Source of the DNA: Serratia surfactantfaciens | GTDB lineage: Bacteria > Pseudomonadota > Gammaproteobacteria > Enterobacterales > Enterobacteriaceae | Direction: 5' to 3' | NCBI RefSeq assembly: GCF_001642805.2 | Contig: NZ_CP016948.1 | Coordinates: forward strand, 992,001-1,056,000 | DNA length: 64,000 nt | In this document: positions 33,090 through 41,523 of the stretch, piece after piece | How positions within the stretch are numbered: the stretch's first letter is position 1 | Layout: every line of letters begins with the position of its first letter | Translations under genes and position numbers: made by a program | Notes under the pieces: model-generated | The model's database searches: none | What the model saw: the letters and a program-made list of their open reading frames with translations, nothing else | What the model was told of the DNA's origin: nothing

Positions 33090-33611
33090 ATGAAACTTAA
33101 CAAAATCATGATGGCTGCAGTGATTGCATTTGGCGCAAGTTCTTTTGCACAGGCAGCCGATCAGGGACACGGTAAGGTCACCTTCACGGGCTCTATTATT
33201 GATGCGCCATGCTCTATTGCGCCTGAGTCGATCGATCAGACCGTAGATCTGGGCCAGGTTTCCAACGTGGCGTTGAAAAACGGCGGCAAATCCAACCCGC
33301 GTCCGTTTGAAATCAAACTGGAGCAGTGCGACATCACCACGCTGAAAACCGTTAAAACCACCTTCAGCGGCGTAGCGTCGTCTACCGACAAGGATCTGCT
33401 GGGTATCGCGGGCACCGCCAGCGGCGCCGGCGTCGCTATCACTTACGGTGGTCAGCCGATCAAACTGGGTGAGGCAACGACCGCGCAAACCCTGAACACC
33501 GGCAACAACACCCTGCATTTCGCTGCCTACCTGCAGGGCGAAGGCGCTTCCGCCGCCATCGTTCCGGGCGACTTCACTGCCGTAGCCGATTTCACCCTGG
33601 CTTATCAGTAA
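33090..33611 (+). CDS. Major fimbrial subunit, MrpA-like
   Basis: Structural pilin of 173 residues, exported (signal peptide 1-22, ending AQA) and polymerised at the cell surface. Start ATG 33090 with AAGGA upstream; a 13-codon open extension is unsupported. The mature protein begins ADQGHGKVTFTGSIIDAPCS with the donor strand and first Cys, the second Cys is in LEQCDITT, and the end is FTAVADFTLAYQ. It is close to Proteus MR/P MrpA through most of its length. It leads the rightward operon, consistent with highest expression. Confidence 0.92.
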   Translation: MKLNKIMMAAVIAFGASSFAQAADQGHGKVTFTGSIIDAPCSIAPESIDQTVDLGQVSNVALKNGGKSNPRPFEIKLEQCDITTLKTVKTTFSGVASSTDKDLLGIAGTASGAGVAITYGGQPIKLGEATTAQTLNTGNNTLHFAAYLQGEGASAAIVPGDFTAVADFTLAYQ

Positions 33612-33689
33612 GTGAGTCTGAAGGCTTAATCAACCAGGCATGGGGTGCGCCGCATGCCTGGTGAATCTCCCTGTCAAAGGAATGTCGCG

Positions 33690-34226
33690 ATGTTTTTACC
33701 AAGGAATCGAGCGGGTGCCGTTCTTTTGGCGTCGTTGGCGTTTGCGCCCGGCTATGCAACTTCCGCCGCGCAGGGGTGGGGCAAAGTCAACATGCACGGC
33801 GCCATTATCGACACCGCCTGCGCCATTGCCGCCGGCAGCCGCGATCAGACGATCGATATGGACACTATTCCTCTCGGGCAGATCATTCGTGACGGCCAGG
33901 GGATGACCAAACCTTTCAGTATCGAATTGGTCAATTGCATTTTGGAACGGCCGGAAAACAAGCCTGATTGGAAATTCTTTCAGGTCACATTTGATGGTTA
34001 TGCGGAAGGCGCTCTGTTTGGCGTACAGGGCGATGCGCGCGGCATCGCATTAAAGATAAAAGACAGCAGCGGCACGGTGGTTATTCCAGGGAAACCTTTG
34101 CCGATGGAGGGAGTAATACCGGGAAACCGAGTGCTGAATTATTCCATGACGTTGATGCCGAATCACCAGCCGTTGAAGGTGGGAGCGTATTTTTCCACAG
34201 TGCGTTTTAAGCTGGATTATTTTTGA
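33690..34226 (+). CDS. Fimbrial subunit, MrpB-like
   Basis: Pilin-fold protein of 178 residues. Start ATG 33690 gives a clean signal peptide (about 1-25, ending TSA) and has AAAGGA upstream. The mature N-terminus QGWGKVNMHGAIIDTACAIA and DQTIDMDTIPLGQIIRDGQG match MrpB, which is thought to act as fimbrial terminator or anchor. The second Cys is in LVNCILERP and the last strand is STVRFKLDYF. It is 78 bases after the major pilin and before the usher, the same order as mrpABC. Confidence 0.87.
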   Translation: MFLPRNRAGAVLLASLAFAPGYATSAAQGWGKVNMHGAIIDTACAIAAGSRDQTIDMDTIPLGQIIRDGQGMTKPFSIELVNCILERPENKPDWKFFQVTFDGYAEGALFGVQGDARGIALKIKDSSGTVVIPGKPLPMEGVIPGNRVLNYSMTLMPNHQPLKVGAYFSTVRFKLDYF

Positions 34227-34272
34227 TTTTTTCTCGTACTGACGGTTAATTCGTTATTGAAAGGACTTTATT

Positions 34273-36807
34273 ATGCTTTCACCGGCAGGGAAGTTATTTC
34301 GTCTTCAGGCCTTGGGGCTTTGCGTTGCCCTTTCTCTGGGAAATCCCATCGCGTTGGTTTATGCCGCCGACGTTATTCAATTCAATACCGACGTATTGGA
34401 CATCAACGATCGTAAAAATATCGATCTGAGCCAATTCACGCGCAGCGGCTACATCATGCCGGGCGTTTATACCATGGTGGTGCACGTCAATAAGAACGAT
34501 CTGGCGGAACAGCCGGTGACGTTTATGGCGCCCGAGAACGATCCTAAAGGCAGCGAAGCCTGTCTTTCGCCGGAGCTGGTCAACCAACTGGGGCTGAAAG
34601 AAAAGCTGCTGGGCTCGCTGAACTGGACGCACGGCGGCCGCTGTCTCGATGCCTCCAGCTTGTCTGGCATGGAGGCGCGCGGCGATCTTGCCAGCTCCTC
34701 GCTGTATCTCAACATTCCTCAGGCCTATCTGGAGTACAGCTCGGAAAACTGGGATCCGCCTTCGCGTTGGGATGACGGTATTCCCGGGCTGCTGTTTGAC
34801 TATAACGTCAACGCCCAAACGCAAAAACATCAGAAAGGCGGCAGCAGTTACAGCCTGAGCGGCAACGGCACCGGCGGCGCCAACCTGGGTGCCTGGCGTC
34901 TGCGCGCCGACTGGCAGGCCAACCTTAACCATCAGACCGGCTCATCTGAGCCGACCGACAAACAGTTCGACTGGAGCCGCTATTACGCCTACCGGGCGAT
35001 CCCGGCGCTGCGTTCGCGGTTGACGATGGGTGAGGATTACCTGAACTCCGACATTTTCGACAGCTTGCGCTTTACCGGTGTCAGTCTGCGATCCGACGAC
35101 AGCATGTTGCCGCCCAACCTGCGCGGCTATGCGCCGGAAGTGACGGGCGTGGCGAAGACCAACGCCAAGGTAGTGGTCAGCCAGCAGGGGCGCGTGCTGT
35201 ATGAAACGCAGGTGGCGGCGGGGCCGTTCCGCATTCAGGACATCAACGATGCGGTTTCCGGCGAGCTGGACGTGCGCGTCGAAGAGCAAGACGGCAGCGT
35301 GCAGGAGTTCAAGATGAACACCGCCAACATCCCTTATCTGACGCGGCCGGGTACGGTGCGCTACAAGCTGGCGACGGGCAAGCCCTCGGAGTGGGGCCAC
35401 CATCTGCGCGGGCCGATGTTCGGCACCGGCGAGTTCTCCTGGGGGATCAGCAACGGCTGGTCGCTGTACGGCGGGGGCATCGCCGGCGGCGATTACAACG
35501 CACTGTCGCTGGGGATTGGGCGCGATCTGATGGCGCTGGGGGCGCTGTCGTTCGACGCCACGCAGTCACGTGCGCGTTTGCCGCAGGATGGCACGTTGAC
35601 CGGCGGTTCGTACCGGCTGAGCTATTCGAAGAACTTCGATGAATACGACAGCCAGGTCACCTTCGCCGGTTACCGCTTCTCCCAGGAAGACTTCATGAGC
35701 ATGGGAGACTACCTGGATGCGCGTTACGAGGGCGGCCGCAGCGGCAAGAGCAAGGAGATGTACACCATCACCTTCAACAAGCAGTTCCGCGAGCTGGGGC
35801 TCAGTACCTATCTCAACTACAGCCACCAAACCTACTGGGATCGGGCGCCGAACGATCGTTACAACCTGATGGTATCGCGCTACTTCGACATCGGCGATTT
35901 CAAGAACGTCAGCGTGTCGCTGTCGGCCTATCGCAATCGCTACAACGAGCGCAACGACGACGGGATGTATCTGTCGCTGTCGCTGCCCTGGGGCAGCGCG
36001 GGCACGCTCAGTTACAACATGACGCTCGATCGCGAAGAGAACGCCCACCGGGTCGGTTACTACAACCGGGTCGATGAACACAACAACTATCAGATCAGCG
36101 CGGGCGCCGCACGCAGCGGGGCGACGGCCAGCGGTTATTACAGCCATCAGGGTGACATGGCGCAGATCAACGCCAACGCCAGCTATCAGGCCGGTCGCTA
36201 CAGCGCCGTCGGCATCGGCGCGCAGGGCGGCCTGACGATGGCGGCGGAAGGGGCGGTGCTGCACCGCGTCAATACGCCGGGCGGCACGCGCCTGCTGCTC
36301 GATACCGAAGGCGTCGCCGGCGTACCGGTGCGCGGCTACGGCAGTACGGTGCTGACCAACCGTTACGGCAAGGCGGTGGTGGCGGATGTAAACAGCTACT
36401 ACCGCAACAAGGCCAGCATCGATCTCAACAGCCTGAGCGACAACGTCGAGGCGACGCGCTCCGTGGTGCAGGCCACGTTGACCGAGGGGGCCATCGGCTA
36501 CCGCAAGTTCGAGGTAATTGCCGGCGAGAAGGCGATGGCGATCGTCAAACTGGCGGATGGCAGCGAACCGCCGTTCGGCGCCACGGTGCTGAATGCCCGC
36601 AAACAGGAGACCGGCATCATCAATGACGGCGGCAGCGTTTACCTGTCCGGCCTCAACCCCGGCGAGCGCATGAGTGTGCACTGGAACGGCGCGGCGCAGT
36701 GTGAAATCCAGCTGCCGGCGCCGCTGCCGGCCGAAATGCTGATGAACACGTTGCTGCTGCCTTGCCGTCCTCTCGCCGGCAACAAGCCGGCGGCTGACGC
36801 CAACTGA
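34273..36807 (+). CDS. Fimbrial outer membrane usher, MrpC-like
   Basis: Outer membrane secretion pore and assembly platform of the chaperone-usher pathway, 844 residues. After a signal peptide (about 1-31, ending VYA) come the N-terminal chaperone-binding domain (DVIQFNTDVLDINDRKNIDLS), the 24-stranded barrel with its plug (PYLTRPGTVRYKLATG lies near it), and the C-terminal domains (PFGATVLNARKQETGIINDGGSVYLSGL with the closing Cys pair CEIQLP and LLPCRP). It is full length. AAGGA precedes the start. A hairpin follows the stop. Confidence 0.95.
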   Translation: MLSPAGKLFRLQALGLCVALSLGNPIALVYAADVIQFNTDVLDINDRKNIDLSQFTRSGYIMPGVYTMVVHVNKNDLAEQPVTFMAPENDPKGSEACLSPELVNQLGLKEKLLGSLNWTHGGRCLDASSLSGMEARGDLASSSLYLNIPQAYLEYSSENWDPPSRWDDGIPGLLFDYNVNAQTQKHQKGGSSYSLSGNGTGGANLGAWRLRADWQANLNHQTGSSEPTDKQFDWSRYYAYRAIPALRSRLTMGEDYLNSDIFDSLRFTGVSLRSDDSMLPPNLRGYAPEVTGVAKTNAKVVVSQQGRVLYETQVAAGPFRIQDINDAVSGELDVRVEEQDGSVQEFKMNTANIPYLTRPGTVRYKLATGKPSEWGHHLRGPMFGTGEFSWGISNGWSLYGGGIAGGDYNALSLGIGRDLMALGALSFDATQSRARLPQDGTLTGGSYRLSYSKNFDEYDSQVTFAGYRFSQEDFMSMGDYLDARYEGGRSGKSKEMYTITFNKQFRELGLSTYLNYSHQTYWDRAPNDRYNLMVSRYFDIGDFKNVSVSLSAYRNRYNERNDDGMYLSLSLPWGSAGTLSYNMTLDREENAHRVGYYNRVDEHNNYQISAGAARSGATASGYYSHQGDMAQINANASYQAGRYSAVGIGAQGGLTMAAEGAVLHRVNTPGGTRLLLDTEGVAGVPVRGYGSTVLTNRYGKAVVADVNSYYRNKASIDLNSLSDNVEATRSVVQATLTEGAIGYRKFEVIAGEKAMAIVKLADGSEPPFGATVLNARKQETGIINDGGSVYLSGLNPGERMSVHWNGAAQCEIQLPAPLPAEMLMNTLLLPCRPLAGNKPAADAN

Positions 36808-36815
36808 CATACACC

Positions 36816-36835
36816 CGGCGGAGTGCGCTCCGCCG
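36816..36835 (+). other. Hairpin between usher and chaperone genes
   Basis: CGGCGGAG, loop TGCG, CTCCGCCG, nine bases after the usher stop, without a U-tract. It may stabilise the upstream mRNA or tune expression. Confidence 0.55.
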
Positions 36836-36888
36836 CTAAACCGCCGGGGCGGGCTTGTCCGCCGCCGGCCGACTGGAACCGTGAAGAC

Positions 36889-37653
36889 ATGATGAATCTG
36901 ACTATGACCAGAAAAACCGTTTTCCTTGTGGGCCCGCTCGCCGCCGCGTTGATGGCCGGCGTGGTCAGCCTGCCCGCTCAGGCGGCTATTGCGCTGGATC
37001 GCACGCGTGTGATTTTCGACGGCGACCTGAAAACGGTCAGTCTCAACATCAGTAACCAGAACAAACAGTTGCCGTATTTGGCGCAGGGATGGATCGAAGA
37101 CGATCGCGGCAACAAGATCCAAAGCCCCTTCACCGTGCTGCCTCCGGTGCAACGGGTAGAGCCGGGCAAACCGAGCCAGGTGAAGATCCAATCGTTGCCG
37201 GCGGCGCGTCAGCTGCCGCAGGACCGGGAGACGCTGTATTACTTCAACCTGCGGGAAATCCCGCCGCGCAGCAATAAGCCGAACACGCTGCAGATAGCGT
37301 TGCAGACCCGCATCAAAATGTTTTATCGCCCGGCGGCGCTCGCCCCGAAGAAGAATGCGGCGCCGTGGCAGGAGCAGCTGACGCTGACCCGGCAGGGTGA
37401 CAAGTATGTGGTGAATAACCCGACCCCTTATTACGTGACGATCGTTGAGGCGAGCGCCGGCAAGGGCGGCAAAGGGGCGGCCGGCTTTGAACCGTTGATG
37501 GTGGCGCCGAAGGCCAGCGCCCCGCTGAACGTGCCTGCCGCGAGCCTCGGCAACGGTCCGTCGCTGGCGTACATCAACGATTACGGCGGGCGGCCGCAGT
37601 TGAACTTCCGCTGCGCCGGCAGTGCCTGCCAGGTCGTGCCGGTCGCCAAATGA
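36889..37653 (+). CDS. Periplasmic fimbrial chaperone, MrpD-like
   Basis: PapD-family chaperone of 254 residues that folds pilins by donor-strand complementation. Start ATG 36889; the signal peptide ends QAAIA near residue 29. The mature protein begins ALDRTRVIFDGDLKTVSLNISNQNKQLPYLAQGWIED, with the Arg of the active cleft, the G1 strand NTLQIALQTRIKMFYRP, and the conserved NPTPYYVTIVE. The two Ig domains are complete and end FRCAGSACQVVPVAK with a C-terminal Cys pair. It follows the usher by 81 bases. Confidence 0.94.
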   Translation: MMNLTMTRKTVFLVGPLAAALMAGVVSLPAQAAIALDRTRVIFDGDLKTVSLNISNQNKQLPYLAQGWIEDDRGNKIQSPFTVLPPVQRVEPGKPSQVKIQSLPAARQLPQDRETLYYFNLREIPPRSNKPNTLQIALQTRIKMFYRPAALAPKKNAAPWQEQLTLTRQGDKYVVNNPTPYYVTIVEASAGKGGKGAAGFEPLMVAPKASAPLNVPAASLGNGPSLAYINDYGGRPQLNFRCAGSACQVVPVAK

Positions 37654-37709
37654 CGAGCCGCGCGCAAGCAGGGAAGACCGAGTCATGAACACAGCGGAGT
37701 GAACGAATC

Positions 37710-38366
37710 ATGCAACGAAAGATCCCCATGCTGTTGGGAAAGGCCTATGAACGTCATCAGCGACGCACTATCGGCCTGACGGTGTTGGCCGCGCTGATGG
37801 TACCGCTGACGGCGGGCACGATGCTGATGCTGATGCCGCCGGCCCGCGCGGTGGACAACTGGGACGTGGAGGGCGCGAACGGCACGCTCCACGTTTACGG
37901 TGCCTTGACGGAAAGCGCCTGCAGTCTGGAAATGACCACCGCTCGTCAGGAAGTGTGGCTGGGGGAGACGGGAACGGCGCACTTCCAGCGCCCGGGCGAT
38001 CGCGGCACGCCGGTGGCGTTCGAGTTGACGCTGAAAGACTGTCTGCGCGCGCCGGCGAGCAGCCGTGACGCCTGGACTGGGGTGTTGGCCTGGAGCGGCA
38101 GCCAGCCTGCGGTATCCGTGGCGTTTGCCGCGCCGACGGATGACGACGCGCCGGGGTTGATCAGGGTTGCCGGCGTCACCGGGTTGGGGTTGCAGCTGGC
38201 GGATGCCAGCGGCCTGCCGGTGCGCCTTGGTGCACGTAACAAACCGGTATTGCTGACGCCAGGGCAGAACACCCTGACGTATACGGTGACGCCGGTACGC
38301 ACCCCGGCGACGCTGAGCGCCGGCGCCTACCGCGCGGCGATCGATTTCCGCCTTTATTACGATTAA
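37710..38366 (+). CDS. Fimbrial subunit with long n-region signal peptide
   Basis: Pilin-fold protein of 218 residues. The N-terminus is unusual: about 20 charged residues (MQRKIPMLLGKAYERHQRRT) precede the hydrophobic core that ends PARA near residue 47. An internal ATG (37728) could shorten it. The mature part has the pilin Cys pair (ESACSLEM and LKDCLRAP) and final strand GAYRAAIDFRLYYD. It holds the MrpE position in the operon, probably a minor or adaptor subunit. Confidence 0.82.
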   Translation: MQRKIPMLLGKAYERHQRRTIGLTVLAALMVPLTAGTMLMLMPPARAVDNWDVEGANGTLHVYGALTESACSLEMTTARQEVWLGETGTAHFQRPGDRGTPVAFELTLKDCLRAPASSRDAWTGVLAWSGSQPAVSVAFAAPTDDDAPGLIRVAGVTGLGLQLADASGLPVRLGARNKPVLLTPGQNTLTYTVTPVRTPATLSAGAYRAAIDFRLYYD

Positions 38367-38372
38367 TACGCC

Positions 38373-38395
38373 GCTTGCGCCGGACCGGCGCAAGC
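38373..38395 (+). other. Hairpin between two pilin genes
   Basis: GCTTGCGCCG, loop GAC, CGGCGCAAGC, seven bases after the stop and before the next ribosome site. No U-tract. Confidence 0.6.
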
Positions 38396-38416
38396 ATAAC
38401 CAAAGGGAGTGGCGTT

Positions 38417-38971
38417 ATGCGCGCGACAGAGACGAACCGGCGCCGGAGCGCGCTGTTGGGGGCCAGCATGGTCATGGCGGCCAGCGTGATGGCTCAGCCG
38501 GCGGCCGCGGCGGAAAACATGCGCTTTCACGGTACGCTGGTGGCTGAGCCGTGCGTCATTCAGCCGGGAGATGAGGATATCCAACTGGATTTCGGCACCA
38601 TCGTCGACAAATACCTGTATCTGAACACCCGCACCCATAGCCAAACCTTCGCGTTGCACCTGACCGAGTGCGATCTCAGCCTGGGCAATACGGTAGCCAT
38701 CACGTTTACCGGCACCGAGAACATCAAGCTGCCCGGCCTGTTGGCGCTGGATGCCGGCAGCCTGGCCTCGGGGATCGGCATCGGGCTGGAGGACAGCAGC
38801 GGCAAGGCGCTGCCGCTCAATCGCGCCAGCGATAAATTCCGCCTGAATGCCGGCAACACCACGCTTACGCTGCAGGCCTATGTGCAGGGGGAGCCGGAAG
38901 CCATCCAAACGAAGTCCATCGGCCGCGGCACCTTCAGCGCGGTGGCCACTTTTACGTTGGAATACGAATAA
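38417..38971 (+). CDS. Fimbrial subunit, MrpF-position
   Basis: Pilin-fold protein of 184 residues. Start ATG 38417 with AAAGGGAG upstream. The signal peptide (about 1-31, ending AAA) is followed by the donor strand ENMRFHGTLVAEPCVIQPGD, the second Cys in HLTECDLS, and the last strand GTFSAVATFTLEYE. Probably a minor tip-fibre subunit made by the same chaperone and usher. After it the operon departs from the MR/P plan. Confidence 0.85.
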   Translation: MRATETNRRRSALLGASMVMAASVMAQPAAAAENMRFHGTLVAEPCVIQPGDEDIQLDFGTIVDKYLYLNTRTHSQTFALHLTECDLSLGNTVAITFTGTENIKLPGLLALDAGSLASGIGIGLEDSSGKALPLNRASDKFRLNAGNTTLTLQAYVQGEPEAIQTKSIGRGTFSAVATFTLEYE

Positions 38972-38995
38972 GCGTCTACAAGGACAAAAAACGCA

Positions 38996-39418
38996 ATGAT
39001 GATTAAGCCCCTCAATCGCGCCCTGCGCCTGGGTTTGCTGTGCCTATTGGCGCTGAGCGCCGCCGCCTGTCAAAGCCAAAAGTCGGGCAAGCCCGCCGTG
39101 AACGCCAAAAATCAGACTGTGCAAGCGCCGTCGGAAGAGGCTTTGCGCAAGCAGCGTGAGGCCGAGCAGCTGCAGCAGTGCCAGCAGCAACTGGGCGCAT
39201 TGCGCGCGATCGACGAGAAACAGTATCAGCGCTATAAGCAGGCCTTCGACAGCCTGATGAGCGGCGCTTCGCAGTACGCCAGCCTGCGCGCCCGGGTAAA
39301 CGGCGACACGCAGGAGACGGTGGATGCGCTGTATCGCTACAAGGTCAGCTATCTGTGCGCCGGGGTGAATCAGGCGGTGTTGAGTGGCTTGGCGGATCGC
39401 GGGGAGCAGGTTAAATGA
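38996..39418 (+). CDS. Lipoprotein of unknown function in fimbrial operon
   Basis: A 140-residue protein with a lipobox LSAAAC (Cys25) and Gln at +2, so outer-membrane sorting is expected. The mature part is Gln/Glu/Arg-rich and helical (SEEALRKQREAEQLQQCQQQ) with two further Cys. No family is recognised. Its stop overlaps the start of the FKBP-fold gene (ATGA), which indicates coupled synthesis. It may be an assembly accessory at the usher, by inference from position. Confidence 0.75.
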   Translation: MMIKPLNRALRLGLLCLLALSAAACQSQKSGKPAVNAKNQTVQAPSEEALRKQREAEQLQQCQQQLGALRAIDEKQYQRYKQAFDSLMSGASQYASLRARVNGDTQETVDALYRYKVSYLCAGVNQAVLSGLADRGEQVK

Positions 39419-40806
39419 GGCTGCGTCTGCTGGGCTGCGCCGTTTTGCTATTCACCGGCGTCGCGCAGGCGGACGACGGCGTGCCGGCGCTGCTGCAGTT
39501 TGCCGAGCAGTATCAACGGCAGAACACCGAACCGGCGAGCGAAGAAAAAGCGGCGCCGGCCGAACGCGAATCGGGGCAAAAAAAGCGTGAACCCGCGAAG
39601 CGCCCGTCGGACAACAATAAGCCAGCCTCACCGGCTAAAGCTTTTACGCTGAGCCAGGAATCATTGGTGCGCGATCAACAGCTGGCGCGCCAGCGAATGG
39701 AACTGACGATGCTGCGTCAGGAACTCGCTGCGCTGCGGGAGAGGCAAGCGACGCCATCCACCGCGACGCTGCCCGACACGTCATTGCTTCGGCAGTGGAT
39801 CGCCGGGTTGGGCGCCGCCTGGCGCGGCTCACCCGATGCGCAGCGCGCCGAAGCGCTGCTGCGTCAGGCGACGCAGGAAACCGCCCAAACCCAAGCGGCG
39901 GCGGCGCAGGCCGAACGGCGCGCTGCCGAGCTGGAGTCTGCGGCACAGGCATCGGCACAGACGCTTGCACAACGCCAACGCGAGCACCAGGAGGAGCTGC
40001 ACGCTTTGCGCGCCGCGTTGGAAGCGAGTGAGCAGAAGCGGGCCGGAGAGCAGAAGGTGACCCAGCAGACGCGCGAAGCGCTGTTGGCGCTGCGTAAGCG
40101 GCTGCAATGGGAGATAACGCCGGAGCAGTTGAAGGATGAAAGGAAGCGCTTGTCCTATGCGGCGGGCAGTGCGCTGGGGCGGGATATTCAGGGGGTAATG
40201 ACGGAGCGCCAAGGTTGGGGCGTACCGGTGGATCGCGACAGCCTGTTGGCGGGCGTCATCGATAGCGTGTCGGGGCGTTTACAGCTGCCGCCGAATGAAC
40301 TGACTGCGTTGACGGCGCAGGCGGACGCCGCCGCGGTGGCCGCGCGCGAGAAACGCGTTAACGAGCAGCAGCGGCGTGATGAAGATTATCTGGCGCAGTT
40401 CCGTCAACAAAAGGGCGTAAAGCCATCGGCGATGGGCTTCTGGTATCGGGTGGATTACGCCGGGGAGGGCGCGCTGGCGCCAACGGCGGTGGTCGATGTG
40501 GTCGTGAAAGAGACGTTGACCGACGGTACGGTGATCCAGGATATGGAACTGAGCGGCAAGGTGCTGTCGCAACCGCTTTCCGAGTATCCGCCGCTGTTCC
40601 GGGAGGCGATAAGTCATCTGCACAACCACGGATCGCTGACGATGGTCGTGCCGCCCGCGCTGGCCTACGGCGAAACCGGCTATCCGCCGAAAGTGCCCCC
40701 CAACGCCACCATGGTTTATGAATTGCGTATCGACAACAGTCAGGCGCCGGCAAAGGGCGTCCAGGCGGTTAAACGGGGAGCCGGAACGGCGGGAGGGCAG
40801 GGATGA
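39415..40806 (+). CDS. Exported FKBP-fold protein with coiled coil, fimbrial operon
   Basis: Secreted protein of 463 residues: signal peptide about 1-19 (GVAQA), a low-complexity charged stretch 38-75, a long coiled coil about 80-230, an FkpA-type N-terminal dimerisation domain about 240-335 (LSYAAGSALGRDIQG, DSLLAGVIDSV) and an FKBP domain about 340-440. The end PPALAYGETGYPPKVPPNAT is classical FKBP, but the catalytic FD is replaced by IQ (374-375, GTVIQD) and the pocket Trp by Phe395. It may be a chaperone rather than an active prolyl isomerase (inference). ATGA overlaps couple it to both neighbours. Confidence 0.85.
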   Translation: MRLRLLGCAVLLFTGVAQADDGVPALLQFAEQYQRQNTEPASEEKAAPAERESGQKKREPAKRPSDNNKPASPAKAFTLSQESLVRDQQLARQRMELTMLRQELAALRERQATPSTATLPDTSLLRQWIAGLGAAWRGSPDAQRAEALLRQATQETAQTQAAAAQAERRAAELESAAQASAQTLAQRQREHQEELHALRAALEASEQKRAGEQKVTQQTREALLALRKRLQWEITPEQLKDERKRLSYAAGSALGRDIQGVMTERQGWGVPVDRDSLLAGVIDSVSGRLQLPPNELTALTAQADAAAVAAREKRVNEQQRRDEDYLAQFRQQKGVKPSAMGFWYRVDYAGEGALAPTAVVDVVVKETLTDGTVIQDMELSGKVLSQPLSEYPPLFREAISHLHNHGSLTMVVPPALAYGETGYPPKVPPNATMVYELRIDNSQAPAKGVQAVKRGAGTAGGQG

Positions 40807-41468
40807 ACACGATGATAAAAATCGCGCTATTTGATGAGAATCGTTACTTCAGCGCCGGTTGGCAAGAGGCGCTGGCGCTGCATTTCAGCACTTACGGCAA
40901 GCGCATGCTGTTATTGGATGCGCAGCAGGTTCACGAAGCCGATCTGGTGTTCTGCTATTTTCCTCCCGGCGTGCAAAGCTGTTTTTGTCACTTCTCGGAG
41001 GCGCAGCCTGCGGGGCGAAAAACGCTGTATTTCTCGTTGCGAACGCCGGAAGGACGGCATAAACGCACCGTCGGCAACCGATGCGCGCTGGAGGCCGGTA
41101 TCATCTACCACGATATGCCGCTGGTATCGGCGCTGTATCAGGTGAGCGCCGAACTGGAGCGGCACCGCAAATGGCCGAGCAGGCTGAGCTGTGGCACGAA
41201 CTGCGTATGCCAACACCGGGGCCTGACGCTGCGCGAACAGGAGATCATGCGCTGTATGACGCGGGAAATGGGGGTAACGCAAATCGCACGGCTGCTGGAC
41301 ATCAGCGTGAAAACCGTCAGCAACCACAAGATGAGCGTGATGCGCAAGATGGGGTTCCGGCGTAATGCCGAGCTTTACGGTTGGCTGCGGCACAGCGCGC
41401 GCCCTGGCGCCGTGGGGGCTCGAGCCGGCACAGCGCCGGGCGTTGCGGCAGGGAAGGGGCGGCATTGA
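40803..41468 (+). CDS. Cysteine-rich LuxR-family regulator, fimbrial operon
   Basis: A 221-residue protein whose C-terminal helix-turn-helix (about 141-192: LTLREQEIMRCMTREMGVTQ then DISVKTVSNHKMSVMRKMG) is of the LuxR/GerE type. The N-terminal half is receiver-sized but lacks an obvious phospho-acceptor signature. Eight Cys occur, with C60-x-C62 and C130-x3-C134-x-C136. A metal or redox role is possible but unproven. The start overlaps the FKBP-fold gene stop. Its position as last gene is like mrpJ, a regulator of a different family. Probable target: this operon or motility genes. Confidence 0.85.
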   Translation: MNTMIKIALFDENRYFSAGWQEALALHFSTYGKRMLLLDAQQVHEADLVFCYFPPGVQSCFCHFSEAQPAGRKTLYFSLRTPEGRHKRTVGNRCALEAGIIYHDMPLVSALYQVSAELERHRKWPSRLSCGTNCVCQHRGLTLREQEIMRCMTREMGVTQIARLLDISVKTVSNHKMSVMRKMGFRRNAELYGWLRHSARPGAVGARAGTAPGVAAGKGRH

Positions 41469-41472
41469 GATG

Positions 41473-41500
41473 GCGCCGGCCAAATCGGGCCGGCCGGCGC
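41473..41500. other. Hairpin after sdaB
   Basis: GCGCCGGCC and GGCCGGCGC arms 23 bases after the sdaB stop, in the gap between convergent genes. No clear U-tract on either strand. Confidence 0.5.
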
Positions 41501-41523
41501 TGTTAAGAGCCTCGCTGTCGCGA

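Noticed and set aside
35566-37692. 708-codon minus-strand open frame across usher and chaperone
   Set aside because: It crosses two well-identified genes and their intergenic gap and is low-complexity (His, Arg, Ala, Val). Antisense shadow.
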